From: Sulfurisphaera tokodaii str. 7
Lineage (GTDB): Archaea; Thermoproteota; Thermoprotei_A; Sulfolobales; Sulfolobaceae
Length of the DNA stretch: 64,000 nt
Direction: 5' to 3'
Assembly: GCF_000011205.1 (NCBI RefSeq)
Contig: NC_003106.2
Coordinates: 2,533,938-2,597,937, forward strand
This document shows, one piece after another, positions 18,601-28,636 of this stretch. Under the pieces are notes generated by a model. That model saw only the letters and a list, made by a program, of their open reading frames with translations. It had not been told where the DNA came from and searched no databases. Every line of letters starts with the position of its first letter. The stretch's first letter is position 1. The position numbers were made by a program, and so were the translations under genes.

Positions 18601-19564
18601 ATTAATAAGAGTAGTGGGATTGAAGAAATATTTTATAGTAGGCAGTTATGGTATTTTAGATAAAATTTTAGGGAAAAAACCGGTTATAGTAAAGGCACTT
18701 GATGGTATAGACTTGGAAATTTATGAGAAAGAGACTTTAGGCGTTGTAGGGGAATCTGGTTCTGGGAAAACGACTTTAGGAAGAATTCTTGTAACGTTAG
18801 ATAAACCAACAGCTGGGGAAATATATTACAGAGGTAAAAAAATAACTGACAAAAACATTAACGAGATAAGAAAGAAAATTTCAATGGTTTTCCAGAATCC
18901 TGCAAGTAGTATAGATCCCAAGATGAAAATATTTGATGTAGTTGCTGAACCTCTAAGAAAAGTAAGTTCAGATACTAAAAGGAAGTTGGTAAAGGAAGCG
19001 TTAGAGAGTGTTGGCTTAGACTTTGATTATGTAGCCGAAAAGTATCCGAAAGAATTATCTGGTGGACAATTACAAAGAGTAGCAATAGCTAGGGCATTAA
19101 TAACTGAACCAGAATTTATTGTATTAGATGAGCCAACTTCCGCGTTAGATGCTTCAGTTCAGTCGCAGATATTAAATCTTCTAGTAAAAATTCAGAGAGA
19201 AAGAGGAATAACATACATGTTCATAACTCACAATATTCATGTTGCAAGATATATTTCAGATAGGATTGCGGTATTGTATGCTGGAAAATTAATGGAAATC
19301 GGTAGTTCTGAAGACATAATTTCTTCACCGAAACACCCATATACTCAAAGTTTAATTGCATCAGTACCATCATTAAAGAGAAGGGAACTACAACCACCAA
19401 GTGGAGAAGTACCATCATTAATTAATCCCCCTAATGGTTGTAGATTTAACCCAAGATGTCCGTTTGTAATGGAGATATGTAAAAAACAGGAACCACCATT
19501 ATTCGAATATAACGGGAGAAAGGTAGCATGTTGGTTACTAAACCAACAGTTACAAAAACAGTAG
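18593..19564 (+). CDS. dppF: ABC transporter ATPase, DppF/OppF type, second transporter
   Basis: ATPase with Walker A GESGSGKTT, signature LSGGQLQRV, Walker [14 protein letters not shown] and the four-Cys C-terminal region. The insertion GILDKILGKKP near residue 20, before the Walker A, is typical of DppF/OppF. ATG 18593 sits inside the end of dppD. It completes an SBP-B-C-D-F transporter, so this importer, unlike the first, has all its parts in one place. Confidence 0.92.
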   Translation: MNELIRVVGLKKYFIVGSYGILDKILGKKPVIVKALDGIDLEIYEKETLGVVGESGSGKTTLGRILVTLDKPTAGEIYYRGKKITDKNINEIRKKISMVFQNPASSIDPKMKIFDVVAEPLRKVSSDTKRKLVKEALESVGLDFDYVAEKYPKELSGGQLQRVAIARALITEPEFIVLDEPTSALDASVQSQILNLLVKIQRERGITYMFITHNIHVARYISDRIAVLYAGKLMEIGSSEDIISSPKHPYTQSLIASVPSLKRRELQPPSGEVPSLINPPNGCRFNPRCPFVMEICKKQEPPLFEYNGRKVACWLLNQQLQKQ

Positions 19565-19917
19565 TAAAAGGAACTATTCTAATTTTCATCTTCTCCTTAT
19601 TTTTAGATTTTTACAAAGTATTTGATTTTATTTTATTTTTGGTAATTGTATATTCATTACTCTTCTTATACATAATCTGGAAAAGAATGCATACTTATGA
19701 GTTCGATGAGAGTGAAATAATAATAAAAACACCTTTTTCAAAGAAAAAGATTATGTACTCCACCATTGATGATGCATTCTTTTCTATAGGTTTTTTGGCT
19801 AAAAGGTTTCACTGCGGTTCAATATACTTAATATTAAAGGGGGGAAAGGTAGAAATAATTAGAGATATTCCAAACCCAGAGGAGGTTTTTGAACTACTAA
19901 AAAAGAAAGTTATATAG
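19528..19917 (+). CDS. Small membrane protein with PH-like domain, last gene of transporter operon
   Basis: A 129-residue protein: two membrane helices at residues about 15-50 (short hairpin), then a soluble beta-rich C-terminal domain ([26 protein letters not shown]...) that looks like the bacterial PH-like fold (DUF304/bPH2). It overlaps the end of dppF by 37 bp, so it is probably co-transcribed. Its stop overlaps the convergent GlmS-like gene by 8 bp. The PH-like assignment rests on pattern, not on a profile search. Confidence 0.6.
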   Translation: MLVTKPTVTKTVVKGTILIFIFSLFLDFYKVFDFILFLVIVYSLLFLYIIWKRMHTYEFDESEIIIKTPFSKKKIMYSTIDDAFFSIGFLAKRFHCGSIYLILKGGKVEIIRDIPNPEEVFELLKKKVI

Positions 19918-21655
19918 TTACGGCCTTAACTAAACCTACTGGAGTATCAATTGGTAACTCCTTCTTAACGCCAAGTTTATAAGCTAGTAGTTGAAGGGGA
20001 ATAACATTAGCTATTGGAGAAAGATCTCTAGTAGTCTTTACGCTCCTAAAATCGCCCTCTGGGGAAATAGTAATTATAGGACTGCCCCTATCTTTTGCTA
20101 ACTTGATAACTTTGTTATATAAGTCCTCAGCTTGTTCTTCAGCAGGCTTTATAATTAGTATCGGATAACCCTTATTAGCTAAAACAATTGGACCATGAAG
20201 AAGTTCTCCCAATTGAATACCTTCAGCATGGGTTAGTGAAGCCTCCTTAAACTTTAAAGCACCTTCAAGGGCAATAGGATAATTGATCCCACTACTAGCA
20301 ACATATAGACTTTCTTTATCAATTAAATTAACTAACTCCTCAGCTCTTTTCTCCATATAGGGTAATGAGTCTAAAACCAATTTTGATAATCTTTGTATTT
20401 CGTTCTTATCATGATCTATGTCTTTCTTATCAATTTTACCTAGTTGATAAGACACATAATCAGATAAAATTTTGAGAACAATAATTGTAGAAGTGAAGGT
20501 TTTTGTAGCCGGGACAGCAAGTTCCGGTCCGGCAGTTATTGGTAAATAAACGTTTGATTCTAAAGCTAATCTAGAGCCTACAGAGTTAGTAATACCCAAA
20601 ATTACAGCGCCCCTCTGCTTTGCAAGTTTAACACTCCTTATTACATCTGAAGTCTCGCCACTTTGACTAATTGCAATAACCACAGTTCCAGTTGTAATGT
20701 TATCTAATGCGTAATAAGGAAATTCAGCCGCACTTACAACGTTTAAACTAACATCGTGAAGGTAATAGGAAGAAATATAGCCGGCGTGTAAACTACTACC
20801 ATTAGCAATAATGTAAACCTTTCTAGCATTTGCAATTATCATTGAAGCTAAAGATAAGTACTTTTCCATGAGTGAATTTACAGAATTTATTAATGAGAGA
20901 GGAATATCATAAATTTCTTTTAGCATAAAGTGTGAAAAACCTCCCTTATCTGCAATCTCTTCCTTATACTTAACCCTCTTTAATTCACCATTTACTTCAC
21001 CTTGGGTGTTAAATATCTTAAAACTATCTGGAGATAATATTACATAAGTATTCTCCGGGACAATGATAGCGTTTTCCGCAAAACCAGTTAAAGAGGGTAA
21101 ATCACTTGAAATAAAGAAACATTCATTAGAAATACCAATATATAACCCTTGACCAGCATTTACTGCAAATATCTTTTCAACACCCTTAACTATGAAAGCA
21201 AAGGAATACAGACCTTTGATTACGTTCCAGATACCCTTTAACTTCTCCTCATAATTTCCTTCCAGATAATGTGGTAAAACTTCAGTATCAGTAGTAGTAA
21301 CAAATTTGTGTCCTTCTCTCTCCAATTTTTCCCTTAATACCTCATAATCGTATAAAATACCATCCATAACCAGTCCAATTTCCCCTTTACAATCAGTTAT
21401 CGGATGTGCATTATTTAATGTTGGCCATCCCCTACTTGCATACCTAGTATGACCTAAGGCGACTTTAGACTTATCATTCACCTTAAGTTCATTCCTAGCA
21501 ATATTACCCAACATCTTAATTACTTCTAATGAGGAGTCCTTTTCATAAGCAATACCCGCACTATCATACCCCCTATAAATGAGCCTTTTTAAACCAATAT
21601 TAATAATAGAAACATCCCTAGGATTTTTACATATAAACCCAAAAATCCCTCCCAT
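19910..21655 (-). CDS. GlmS paralogue with inactivated glutaminase domain; probable glucosamine-6-phosphate isomerase/deaminase
   Basis: A 581-residue protein with the GlmS layout: N-terminal Ntn-glutaminase-like domain (1-225) and two SIS domains. The nucleophile expected at residue 2 is Gly (MGGIFG instead of MCGI), Asn98 of the oxyanion hole is Asp98 (VMDG) and HTRWATHG reads HTRYASRG, so glutamine hydrolysis should be lost. The isomerase site is intact: SQSGET 330-335, KE at 470-471, His487 in GELLHGP, and Lys577 near the C-terminus. It is divergent from nagA with 34 bp between starts. I infer an ammonia-dependent, probably catabolic GlcN-6-P to Fru-6-P enzyme; GlmS-derived deaminases are known in Thermococcales. 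Biosynthesis with free ammonia is the alternative. Confidence 0.8.
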   Translation of the reverse strand: MGGIFGFICKNPRDVSIINIGLKRLIYRGYDSAGIAYEKDSSLEVIKMLGNIARNELKVNDKSKVALGHTRYASRGWPTLNNAHPITDCKGEIGLVMDGILYDYEVLREKLEREGHKFVTTTDTEVLPHYLEGNYEEKLKGIWNVIKGLYSFAFIVKGVEKIFAVNAGQGLYIGISNECFFISSDLPSLTGFAENAIIVPENTYVILSPDSFKIFNTQGEVNGELKRVKYKEEIADKGGFSHFMLKEIYDIPLSLINSVNSLMEKYLSLASMIIANARKVYIIANGSSLHAGYISSYYLHDVSLNVVSAAEFPYYALDNITTGTVVIAISQSGETSDVIRSVKLAKQRGAVILGITNSVGSRLALESNVYLPITAGPELAVPATKTFTSTIIVLKILSDYVSYQLGKIDKKDIDHDKNEIQRLSKLVLDSLPYMEKRAEELVNLIDKESLYVASSGINYPIALEGALKFKEASLTHAEGIQLGELLHGPIVLANKGYPILIIKPAEEQAEDLYNKVIKLAKDRGSPIITISPEGDFRSVKTTRDLSPIANVIPLQLLAYKLGVKKELPIDTPVGLVKAVTI

Positions 21656-21689
21656 ACATTTTATACCTCTCTAACTTTAATAAACCTTA

Positions 21690-22805
21690 ATGGAGTTAAA
21701 ATTAACAAACGCTAAGATCATAACACCTTATAAAGAAATTGAAAGGGGTAGTGTGATAATTAAAGATGGTATAATTAGTGAAATATTAGAGGAAAGGACT
21801 GAGGGGGAAGACTTAGAGGGAATGCTCTTACTTCCAGCGTTTGTTGATATTCATACTCACGGAATTGGTGGATATGATTATACATCATGGGATAGTGAGG
21901 ATGATTTCATAAAAAACGCTATAGGGATGAAAAAGAAACTGATCCAACATGGTGTAACAACTTTCTTACCTACAACAGTTACAATGCCTAGAGAAAGTCT
22001 GTTGGAGGCTTGTAAGGCTATATCACAGACAGATATTTTAGGACTCCACTTAGAAGGTCCTTATATAAGTGAAAAACATGCTGGTGCACAAGATGTAAGA
22101 TATATAAGAAACCCAGACAAGAATGAAGTGTTGGAGTGTGTCAGAGAGAGTAATAATAAAGTAATAACAATAACTTATTCTCCCGAAAAAGATCTGGATT
22201 TTATTCCATTCATGTTAAGTCTGGGAATTTACCCTTCAATAGGACATACAGATGCAGATTATGAGACAGCAGTTAAAGCATTCCTCTTAGGTGCTAGTAG
22301 GGTTACACATTTATTTAATGCAATGAGGGCATTTCATCATAGAGATCCAGGCGTAATTTTAGCTAGTATTAATTTTTCTCCATTTATTGAAATAATTCCA
22401 GACTTTATACACGTTGATAAAGAGGTGGTGAGGTTTTTAACTAAAATAGTTGATATAAAAAGAATTGTTGCAGTAACAGATTCTATAATAGCTACTGATC
22501 TTCAAGATGGTACTTATACTTTGGGTAAAATGAGGATAAGGGTTGAAAATGGTATTGCAAGGACTGAGGATGGAAAATTGGCCGGGAGTACTTTAACAAT
22601 GGATAAGGCATTTAAAAATCTATCAAGTATTATAGGAATAAGGGAGGCTTCACTCATATGTTCATATAATCCAGCAAGGGCAATAGGACTTAGTGACAGA
22701 GGGATTATTGAAAAGGGGAAGAGGGCTGACTTAATCGTAATGGATGAAAAGTTGAATGTTAAAAAAGTATTTATAAATGGAGAGGAGATTTTTTCTAGCA
22801 GTTAG
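21690..22805 (+). CDS. nagA: N-acetylglucosamine-6-phosphate deacetylase
   Basis: Amidohydrolase-superfamily enzyme that deacetylates GlcNAc-6-P to GlcN-6-P. Seen: the metal-binding [21 protein letters not shown] with the metal Glu, IGHTDADYE and THLFNAM with metal/substrate His, and the catalytic Asp in VTDSI. At 371 residues it is normal for NagA. It starts 34 bp from the divergent GlmS-like gene, an arrangement that pairs deacetylation with the next step. No GlcNAc kinase is visible nearby. Confidence 0.88.
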   Translation: MELKLTNAKIITPYKEIERGSVIIKDGIISEILEERTEGEDLEGMLLLPAFVDIHTHGIGGYDYTSWDSEDDFIKNAIGMKKKLIQHGVTTFLPTTVTMPRESLLEACKAISQTDILGLHLEGPYISEKHAGAQDVRYIRNPDKNEVLECVRESNNKVITITYSPEKDLDFIPFMLSLGIYPSIGHTDADYETAVKAFLLGASRVTHLFNAMRAFHHRDPGVILASINFSPFIEIIPDFIHVDKEVVRFLTKIVDIKRIVAVTDSIIATDLQDGTYTLGKMRIRVENGIARTEDGKLAGSTLTMDKAFKNLSSIIGIREASLICSYNPARAIGLSDRGIIEKGKRADLIVMDEKLNVKKVFINGEEIFSSS

Positions 22806-22982
22806 ACAAAGAAGTGTTTCAACTGAGATTATAATCCTTAATATTTTCTAAAGTTAACTATTACCTTTCTTCATCGGAGTTGTAAAAACTTGAAAAGGAT
22901 ATTAAGTTATCAAACAATTAAGTAATGTTTTTTACTTAGTTAAAGGAAATTCTTTAATACGAACATTTTAAAAATACTTCTG

Positions 22983-24224
22983 ATGGAGACATTTTTATTG
23001 GCTAAAAAAGAGTTTGAAAAAGAATTTGGTTCTAAATTTATTGATACTGAAGAAATTATAGATGAGTATTCAAAAGCTCCTTACTTAGTTTCACCTATTC
23101 TTTCAAAAATGGGTAAAAGAATTTTGGGTGCTGTAATAGCTGAAGATGAGAATGACATTGAATACGCTATTAAAGTTTGTAGCAAATATCGTATTCCTTT
23201 ATTGGCTAGAGGTGCTGGTACTTCAACAATTGGTCAAGTTTTACCTATTTTTCCCTCAATAGTTGTTGATATTCAGAAATTGAATAAAGTATTGGAACTT
23301 GATGGAGACTTTTTAAAAATATCTCCTGGCGTTAAAGTTTTGCAAGCACTTAATTACTTAAGAAAAAAAGGAAAGGAGTTAAGAGTATATCCTAGTAGCT
23401 TTTATATATCTACATTAGGAGGTTACATTGCCGGTGGAGATGTAGGAATAGGATCTTATCAATTTGGATATCATTTTCATGGTAATGGGATCAGACGCGT
23501 AAAAATAGTAGCTCCTAATGGATCTCAAGAACTTACTGGAGATATGACTTTAGCCGTTGCTCAAGCTGCCGGGACTACTGGAATTATAACTGAGGCTGAA
23601 GTAGCTGTTATTGATTATGAAGACTGGAAAGATCAATTAGTACGTTTCAATAACGTCAGTGAAGTAGTTAAGTTCTTAAAAGATTTAGAAAAAGAAAGAT
23701 CTAATATAAGAAGAATTACAGTAGAAGACGAAGAAGCTTTGGCTTTGGTCTCTCAAGGTAGAGTTAAACCGGGAAAGTGGAATGTTATATTAGCAAGCAC
23801 TAAAAGTTTCGGAGAAGAAGTAAATATGAGGTTTTTAGACGAATTAGCATTCGCAGCAATTTACGTGACTATGAGTAAGTTAACTAGATTTCCAAACTAT
23901 TTCTACGAGGTAAGATTGCTACCTCTAAATAGTTTTCTGAGTGTTGTAAGTCAAATAAAGAAAGCTTTAGGTTCAAACGTATTAATTCACGGGGATGTTA
24001 TGACTTTAAGAGGTGAAACGATAATCTATACTGTATTCATGTCAGATAAAAGCAATTTCGAACTAATAGATTCGATAATGATAAAGGAGGGTATACCATT
24101 TGAAATACATTCCCTAGTAGTAAATGATAGAGTTGATGAGGAATATAGACTAGAATTAATGAAAAAACTAAAGAAAATGGTTGATCCGCATGATATTCTA
24201 AATCCAGGGAAGCTGAGAATATGA
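22983..24224 (+). CDS. FAD-linked oxidase/dehydrogenase, GlcD/D-lactate dehydrogenase family
   Basis: A 413-residue flavoprotein of the PCMH/VAO class. FAD-binding features: IPLLARGAGTSTIGQ near residue 75, STLGGYIAGGDVGIGSYQFG near 135-155, and the C-terminal DPHDILNPGKLRI shared by glycolate oxidase GlcD and D-2-hydroxyacid dehydrogenases. It probably oxidises a 2-hydroxy acid or related compound, passing electrons to an unknown acceptor; no iron-sulfur partner (GlcF) is adjacent. Its stop overlaps the DUF1177 gene by 4 bp, so the two are coupled. Substrate unknown. Confidence 0.8.
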   Translation: METFLLAKKEFEKEFGSKFIDTEEIIDEYSKAPYLVSPILSKMGKRILGAVIAEDENDIEYAIKVCSKYRIPLLARGAGTSTIGQVLPIFPSIVVDIQKLNKVLELDGDFLKISPGVKVLQALNYLRKKGKELRVYPSSFYISTLGGYIAGGDVGIGSYQFGYHFHGNGIRRVKIVAPNGSQELTGDMTLAVAQAAGTTGIITEAEVAVIDYEDWKDQLVRFNNVSEVVKFLKDLEKERSNIRRITVEDEEALALVSQGRVKPGKWNVILASTKSFGEEVNMRFLDELAFAAIYVTMSKLTRFPNYFYEVRLLPLNSFLSVVSQIKKALGSNVLIHGDVMTLRGETIIYTVFMSDKSNFELIDSIMIKEGIPFEIHSLVVNDRVDEEYRLELMKKLKKMVDPHDILNPGKLRI

Positions 24225-25108
24225 TTTTAAAAACTCTAATTGACGTAATTGATATCTTAGAATCTAAAAACCCACTAGAGATAATTAGAAAGAGATTAGA
24301 AAATAAGGTTAAATATGAGGAAATTACAGTGGGTGAGGTTCCTTATATTAAAGTTTTATATAAAGGTGGAGGGAAGGATAAGATTGAGATTTTAGGAAGA
24401 TTAGGAGCAATACAGATGATTAATACGAATAAGGGTTTAGTTTCTGATGCTGATGGCGCTATTATCACGTTAACTACACTTTTCGAACTTCTTGACCTAA
24501 TGGATAAAGGAATTGTCTTTGATATTGATATAGTATTTGTTACAAATCTAGCTACTAAAGCTAAACTTATCCCTCATAAACCATTTGACTTTATGGTTCC
24601 ATTAATGGGATTAGATGATGCATTAAAAATTGAAGTAGACCCTACAGCTTCATTTATATTATCTATAGATTCTACTAAGGGGAATAGGTTAGCAAAATAC
24701 GACGATTTTGCATTAACACATGTTATTAAAGACGGTTATATATTGAAATTGCATGATAACGTCATTGATATCTATAATAGAGTTACTGAACACGAAATTT
24801 ATATGGTACCTCTTACTACCGGTGATCTTACACCTTTAGACTATAATGTATATCATATTAGTACTTTAATTTCCCCTTGGCTGTATACTTCTTCACCGGT
24901 CATTGGCTTAGCAACTGTTTCTAAACAAGTAATACCCGGATATGATACTGGAGTTCAAAATCTAACAATGTTTGAGCATGCATCTAGATTTTGTGTTGAA
25001 CTTATAAAGTATTTAGAAAAGGGTGGAAAAGTATACGATGAAAACGAGTTAATGGAATTAGAGAGCAAACTAGGTAAATCGAATCTGATTAAGGCTAAGA
25101 GAGTGTAA
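24221..25108 (+). CDS. DUF1177 family protein
   Basis: A 295-residue protein whose key segments match what I know of DUF1177: LGRLGAIQMINTNKGLVSDADGAI, HKPFDFMVPLMGLDDALKIEVDPTASFILSIDSTKGN and TTGDLTPLDYNVYHI (each only partly quoted by position: residues about 78-100, 118-160, 198-215). In bacteria these genes sit beside peptide ABC transporters, AroM-like and metallopeptidase-like genes; no function is established. Here it is coupled by ATGA overlap to an FAD oxidase and followed at once by an M20 hydrolase. No signal peptide. Confidence 0.75.
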   Translation: MILKTLIDVIDILESKNPLEIIRKRLENKVKYEEITVGEVPYIKVLYKGGGKDKIEILGRLGAIQMINTNKGLVSDADGAIITLTTLFELLDLMDKGIVFDIDIVFVTNLATKAKLIPHKPFDFMVPLMGLDDALKIEVDPTASFILSIDSTKGNRLAKYDDFALTHVIKDGYILKLHDNVIDIYNRVTEHEIYMVPLTTGDLTPLDYNVYHISTLISPWLYTSSPVIGLATVSKQVIPGYDTGVQNLTMFEHASRFCVELIKYLEKGGKVYDENELMELESKLGKSNLIKAKRV

Positions 25109-25109
25109 A

Positions 25110-26234
25110 GTGATGATTGTTTCGTTATTGAGAGATTTAATAGAAATTCAAACGGTAAATCCACCTGGAAAAGATTATGAAACAATTGTAAACTATTTGA
25201 AGGATTTATTTTCTAGATTAGGATTTAAAACCGAACTTATAACCATACCGGAGGAATACATTGATAAAAATTATATTTATTCTCCTCAACATAAAGGATA
25301 TAAAAGAGTTATACTGATTGTAAAAAATTCTAGAGAACCATTACTTCATTTTAATTTTCATTATGACGTAGTTCCACCTGGGGATAATTGGATAACAGAA
25401 CCGTTTAAACTAAAGATAATTGATAACAAAGCATTTGGTAGGGGAACGTCAGATATGAAAGGAGCTATAGTTAGCTTATATTTAGCTTTATTAAGGTTCA
25501 ATGAGACACCAATAGAGATCGCCTTTGTTCCCGATGAGGAGAGTGGAGGAATTGGTTCTAAATATTTAACAGAGGAAATCGGAATTAAACCTAAGGAGGT
25601 AATATTTGGAGAACCTAGCTTCCCAAATATCTACATAGGGCACTACGGTATAATAAGAGGTGTTATAAAAGTTTTTGGAAAGCAAGTCCATGCAAGCATG
25701 GCGAATGAAGGTGTAAATGCATTTCTTGAAGCATCAAAGTTTGCCCTCAAATTAAATGAAGAACTAAGTAAGAAATATAATATTAATTTGGGCGGATATA
25801 CTATAAATTCTTCTAATAATGATGGAATAGTACCAGGATTTTTTGCCTTTAGTTATTATAGGGCTATTTCACCTAATGAAGATAAACTTTTTGATAAGGA
25901 GATTGTTGACACAGTTTCCAAAGAGTTGGGAATAAATTATGAATTCGAAATAAAATCTGCAATACCAGGATATGTTTCTAAAGAATCAGATTTAACTAAG
26001 CAACTAGAGTATTGTGTTAAATCTGTTTTAAATATAAACCCAGAAAAATTAGTCAGCAGTCTAAGATATGATGCAATATTCTATAAAGATTCTGTTTCAG
26101 TGAATTTTGGTCCGGGAGATCCCAAACAAGCACATATAGTGAATGAATATATAGAACTAAAAAACATTGAAAAAACTAGTTTAGTCTATGAATATCTGTT
26201 GAGGGAAAAAATAAAAAGTTTCAAAAATACGTGA
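25110..26234 (+). CDS. M20-family metallohydrolase (ArgE/DapE/CPG2-like)
   Basis: Zinc amidohydrolase acting on N-acyl amino acids or small peptides. Motifs: HYDVVPPG with the first metal His and Asp (residues about 88-95), GRGTSDMKG with the bridging Asp, PDEESGG with the catalytic and metal Glu, GEPS, and a C-terminal FGPGDPKQAHIVNEYI with the last metal His. At 374 residues it has the normal dimerisation insert. GTG 25110 and ATG 25113 are both possible, only 1-4 bp after the DUF1177 stop. Substrate unknown; family certain. Confidence 0.88.
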   Translation: MMIVSLLRDLIEIQTVNPPGKDYETIVNYLKDLFSRLGFKTELITIPEEYIDKNYIYSPQHKGYKRVILIVKNSREPLLHFNFHYDVVPPGDNWITEPFKLKIIDNKAFGRGTSDMKGAIVSLYLALLRFNETPIEIAFVPDEESGGIGSKYLTEEIGIKPKEVIFGEPSFPNIYIGHYGIIRGVIKVFGKQVHASMANEGVNAFLEASKFALKLNEELSKKYNINLGGYTINSSNNDGIVPGFFAFSYYRAISPNEDKLFDKEIVDTVSKELGINYEFEIKSAIPGYVSKESDLTKQLEYCVKSVLNINPEKLVSSLRYDAIFYKDSVSVNFGPGDPKQAHIVNEYIELKNIEKTSLVYEYLLREKIKSFKNT

Positions 26235-26318
26235 TATGAGAAGAAGGATAAAATTAAAAAATTTTTAAGAAGTAAGTAAAAAAGTTTATTAATTGGAATT
26301 GGCTAATAACCCGTTAGA

Positions 26319-26924
26319 ATGAAGAAACTATACAAGATTAACTTTTCAATATTACATGAAGGTTGCTGGACCAGTAACGTTAAGGATAAGGTAGTTACAT
26401 TGAATATCTCAAAATACAATAATAATAAGATAAAAGTTAGTATAATATCGCCTCGACTACTAATAAAAGATCTAGAGAAATCCGAAAATGTATATGATAT
26501 ATTAAAATATAGGAAGATTAAGGGAGGTTATGTTATTGATTTTCTTGAGGAAACAAATAGTACTATATCCGGGTATTTATTATCTGATGATAACATCTTA
26601 TATCACAAAAATATTGTAAGACAGAAATTAGAAAAATGGGAAATAATATCGCTAAGTAAATCTGTTACTAATAAATTAACTGAAAAATTTAATATTAATA
26701 CTATTTCAATTAATGAAATAAAACCCTCAGATATATTATATTATGGTCTAACTGAAAAGGAATTATTAGTTCTCAAAAACGCGATTTCTATGGGCTATTT
26801 TAATTATCCTAGAGCAGTAAAGGCTAATGATATAGCTAAAAAATTAGGAATAAGCAAACAAGATTTCCTTTATCATTTAAGAAATTCAATTAATAAACTA
26901 GTCTCCTCAATTGATTTCGATTAA
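26319..26924 (+). CDS. HTH_10 (Bat-like) transcriptional regulator
   Basis: A 201-residue protein with an N-terminal sensory-type beta domain (residues 1-120) and a C-terminal HTH_10 domain: LTEKELLVLKNAISMGYFNYPR then IAKKLGISKQDFLYHLR. This architecture is common in archaeal Bat/HTH_10 regulators. It lies between the DUF1177/M20 cluster and an APC permease, and probably controls one or both. It is AT-rich and Ile/Asn/Lys-rich, more so than its neighbours. Confidence 0.8.
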   Translation: MKKLYKINFSILHEGCWTSNVKDKVVTLNISKYNNNKIKVSIISPRLLIKDLEKSENVYDILKYRKIKGGYVIDFLEETNSTISGYLLSDDNILYHKNIVRQKLEKWEIISLSKSVTNKLTEKFNINTISINEIKPSDILYYGLTEKELLVLKNAISMGYFNYPRAVKANDIAKKLGISKQDFLYHLRNSINKLVSSIDFD

Positions 26925-27096
26925 CTTTTCGAAAACTATTTATTACCTCTTATACTTAAATAACGTCGTATATAGCAAATGACAAATAACTAATATTCTT
27001 ATAAACTTTTCTTTTAACCCCGTTAAAAGAATAAACAAAAGTTATAGGATTATTTTAAGGTGAAAAAGGAAAAATCTTTCAGCCGTCTCTTATTAT

Positions 27097-28518
27097 ATGA
27101 TGGAAGACAAAAAGAGTGATTTACAAAAACCAGAACTTAAGAGAGATGTGCTAGGAACATGGCTAGTTGCAAGTTACGGTATAGCAGCTAATGCACCAAT
27201 AGCTGTTGCAACACTCTATTTTGTAGGTTTAGCTGGGCTAGTTGGTGGGGCAATGCCACTCACAGTTCTCCTTTCATATCTAATTTATGCTACCACCTTA
27301 GTAGTAATTTATGAGTGGAGTAAAGAGATTGCAGCCTCTTACGGATATGTCGCTATGATAAAAAAGGGTCTCAATAGTAGCTTAGCAGCATTTACTGTAG
27401 GTTACGGATATATTTACCAATATCTTATTGCTGGTGCCGCCGGTTTCGGAATATTAGGGTTAGCCTCGTTCATTTATCTAATCTCTCCTAGTATACAGGT
27501 AACAATGCCTTGGTTATGGGCTTTAATTGTAGTTATAGTCACGGCTGAAATCACATTAATAATGTGGCTTGGAGTAAAACCAGGTGGAATTCTTAATCTT
27601 ATTATAGGTTTAATATCAATAGGTTTCTTAATAATAACTTCGCTATATTTAATAGTTATCGCAGGTCCTAAGAATACTATTTATCCTTTTACGGCTCTTC
27701 CCGTAAATAACAACTGGGCTTCAGTATTAACTGCAATGATATTTGGAGTAACGACATTTGGAGGAGCTACTACACCAATAGGAGTTGCGGAAGAAGCTAA
27801 AATACCTAAGAAAACTTTACCTAAAGCACTCCTCATAACTTTCCTTCTTTTAGGAATTGGGTTAATTCTTAACTCTTATGCTCAGACAATAGTTTATGGA
27901 ATAAATAATATGTTTAATTATGCTAATCTACCAGATCCGATGATTATAATATATAACAAATATTTTAACCCCGTCATAGTTGGTCTTCTCATATTCTTAG
28001 TAGCATTTATGTTTAACTCCTCTGCTTTAGCATTTGCTACAAGTGGTAGTAGAATGATATTTGGGATGGCTAGAGACGGTATACTTTATCCTGAAGTTTT
28101 TTCTAGAACTAATCGTTACGGAGTTCCAGGCAATGCCATTATACTAACTGGTATAATCACTGGTGTGGTTAGCCTTATCAGCGGATATATTTTAGGGCCG
28201 TTAGAGGCCAGTATATTCTTGATAACCTTCGGTTCATTTTATGTAGCTTTAGGACATTTATTTGCTGCAATCGGGCTAATAACACACAAGATAAAGTTAA
28301 GAAAGGCAGATATAGTAAAACACATAGTAGTACCATTAATTTCCATAGGATTATATTTAGCAGTAATATATTTTGGTACTTATCCAGCCCCAGCATTTCC
28401 TCTTAATATAGCAGTATATACAGCGTGGGGTGTTCTATTACTCCACATAATTGGATATTATATATTAAGAACGAGAAACCCAGAGAAAATAAGACATTTT
28501 GGGGATTATAGCCTATAG
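27097..28518 (+). CDS. APC-superfamily amino acid permease
   Basis: A 473-residue protein with about 12 membrane segments. The N-terminal GTWLVASYGIAANAPIAV, the first-helix pattern of amino acid/polyamine transporters, and FGVTTFGGATTPIGVAEEAKIPKKTLPKAL in the middle (the conserved consensus amphipathic loop) are present. It probably imports an amino acid or amine. Two Met codons at the start (27097, 27100) are both possible. A T-rich stop signal follows. It stands next to a regulator and hydrolase cluster that may process the imported compound. Confidence 0.82.
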   Translation: MMEDKKSDLQKPELKRDVLGTWLVASYGIAANAPIAVATLYFVGLAGLVGGAMPLTVLLSYLIYATTLVVIYEWSKEIAASYGYVAMIKKGLNSSLAAFTVGYGYIYQYLIAGAAGFGILGLASFIYLISPSIQVTMPWLWALIVVIVTAEITLIMWLGVKPGGILNLIIGLISIGFLIITSLYLIVIAGPKNTIYPFTALPVNNNWASVLTAMIFGVTTFGGATTPIGVAEEAKIPKKTLPKALLITFLLLGIGLILNSYAQTIVYGINNMFNYANLPDPMIIIYNKYFNPVIVGLLIFLVAFMFNSSALAFATSGSRMIFGMARDGILYPEVFSRTNRYGVPGNAIILTGIITGVVSLISGYILGPLEASIFLITFGSFYVALGHLFAAIGLITHKIKLRKADIVKHIVVPLISIGLYLAVIYFGTYPAPAFPLNIAVYTAWGVLLLHIIGYYILRTRNPEKIRHFGDYSL

Positions 28519-28530
28519 AAGTTATTTAGC

Positions 28531-28539
28531 TTCTTTTTT
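28531..28539 (+). terminator. T-rich transcription stop after the permease gene
   Basis: TTCTTTTTT directly downstream of the permease stop, on the coding strand. Archaeal termination needs little more than an oligo-T tract, so this is a likely but unproven 3' end. Confidence 0.35.
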
Positions 28540-28636
28540 ATAAATAGTTAACTAACATAGAAAAAATGAGAAACTACAATTTGCATTATCAAAAACCCTA
28601 GTACTCTATTATCGACTAACTGACCTCCTCCTCGCC

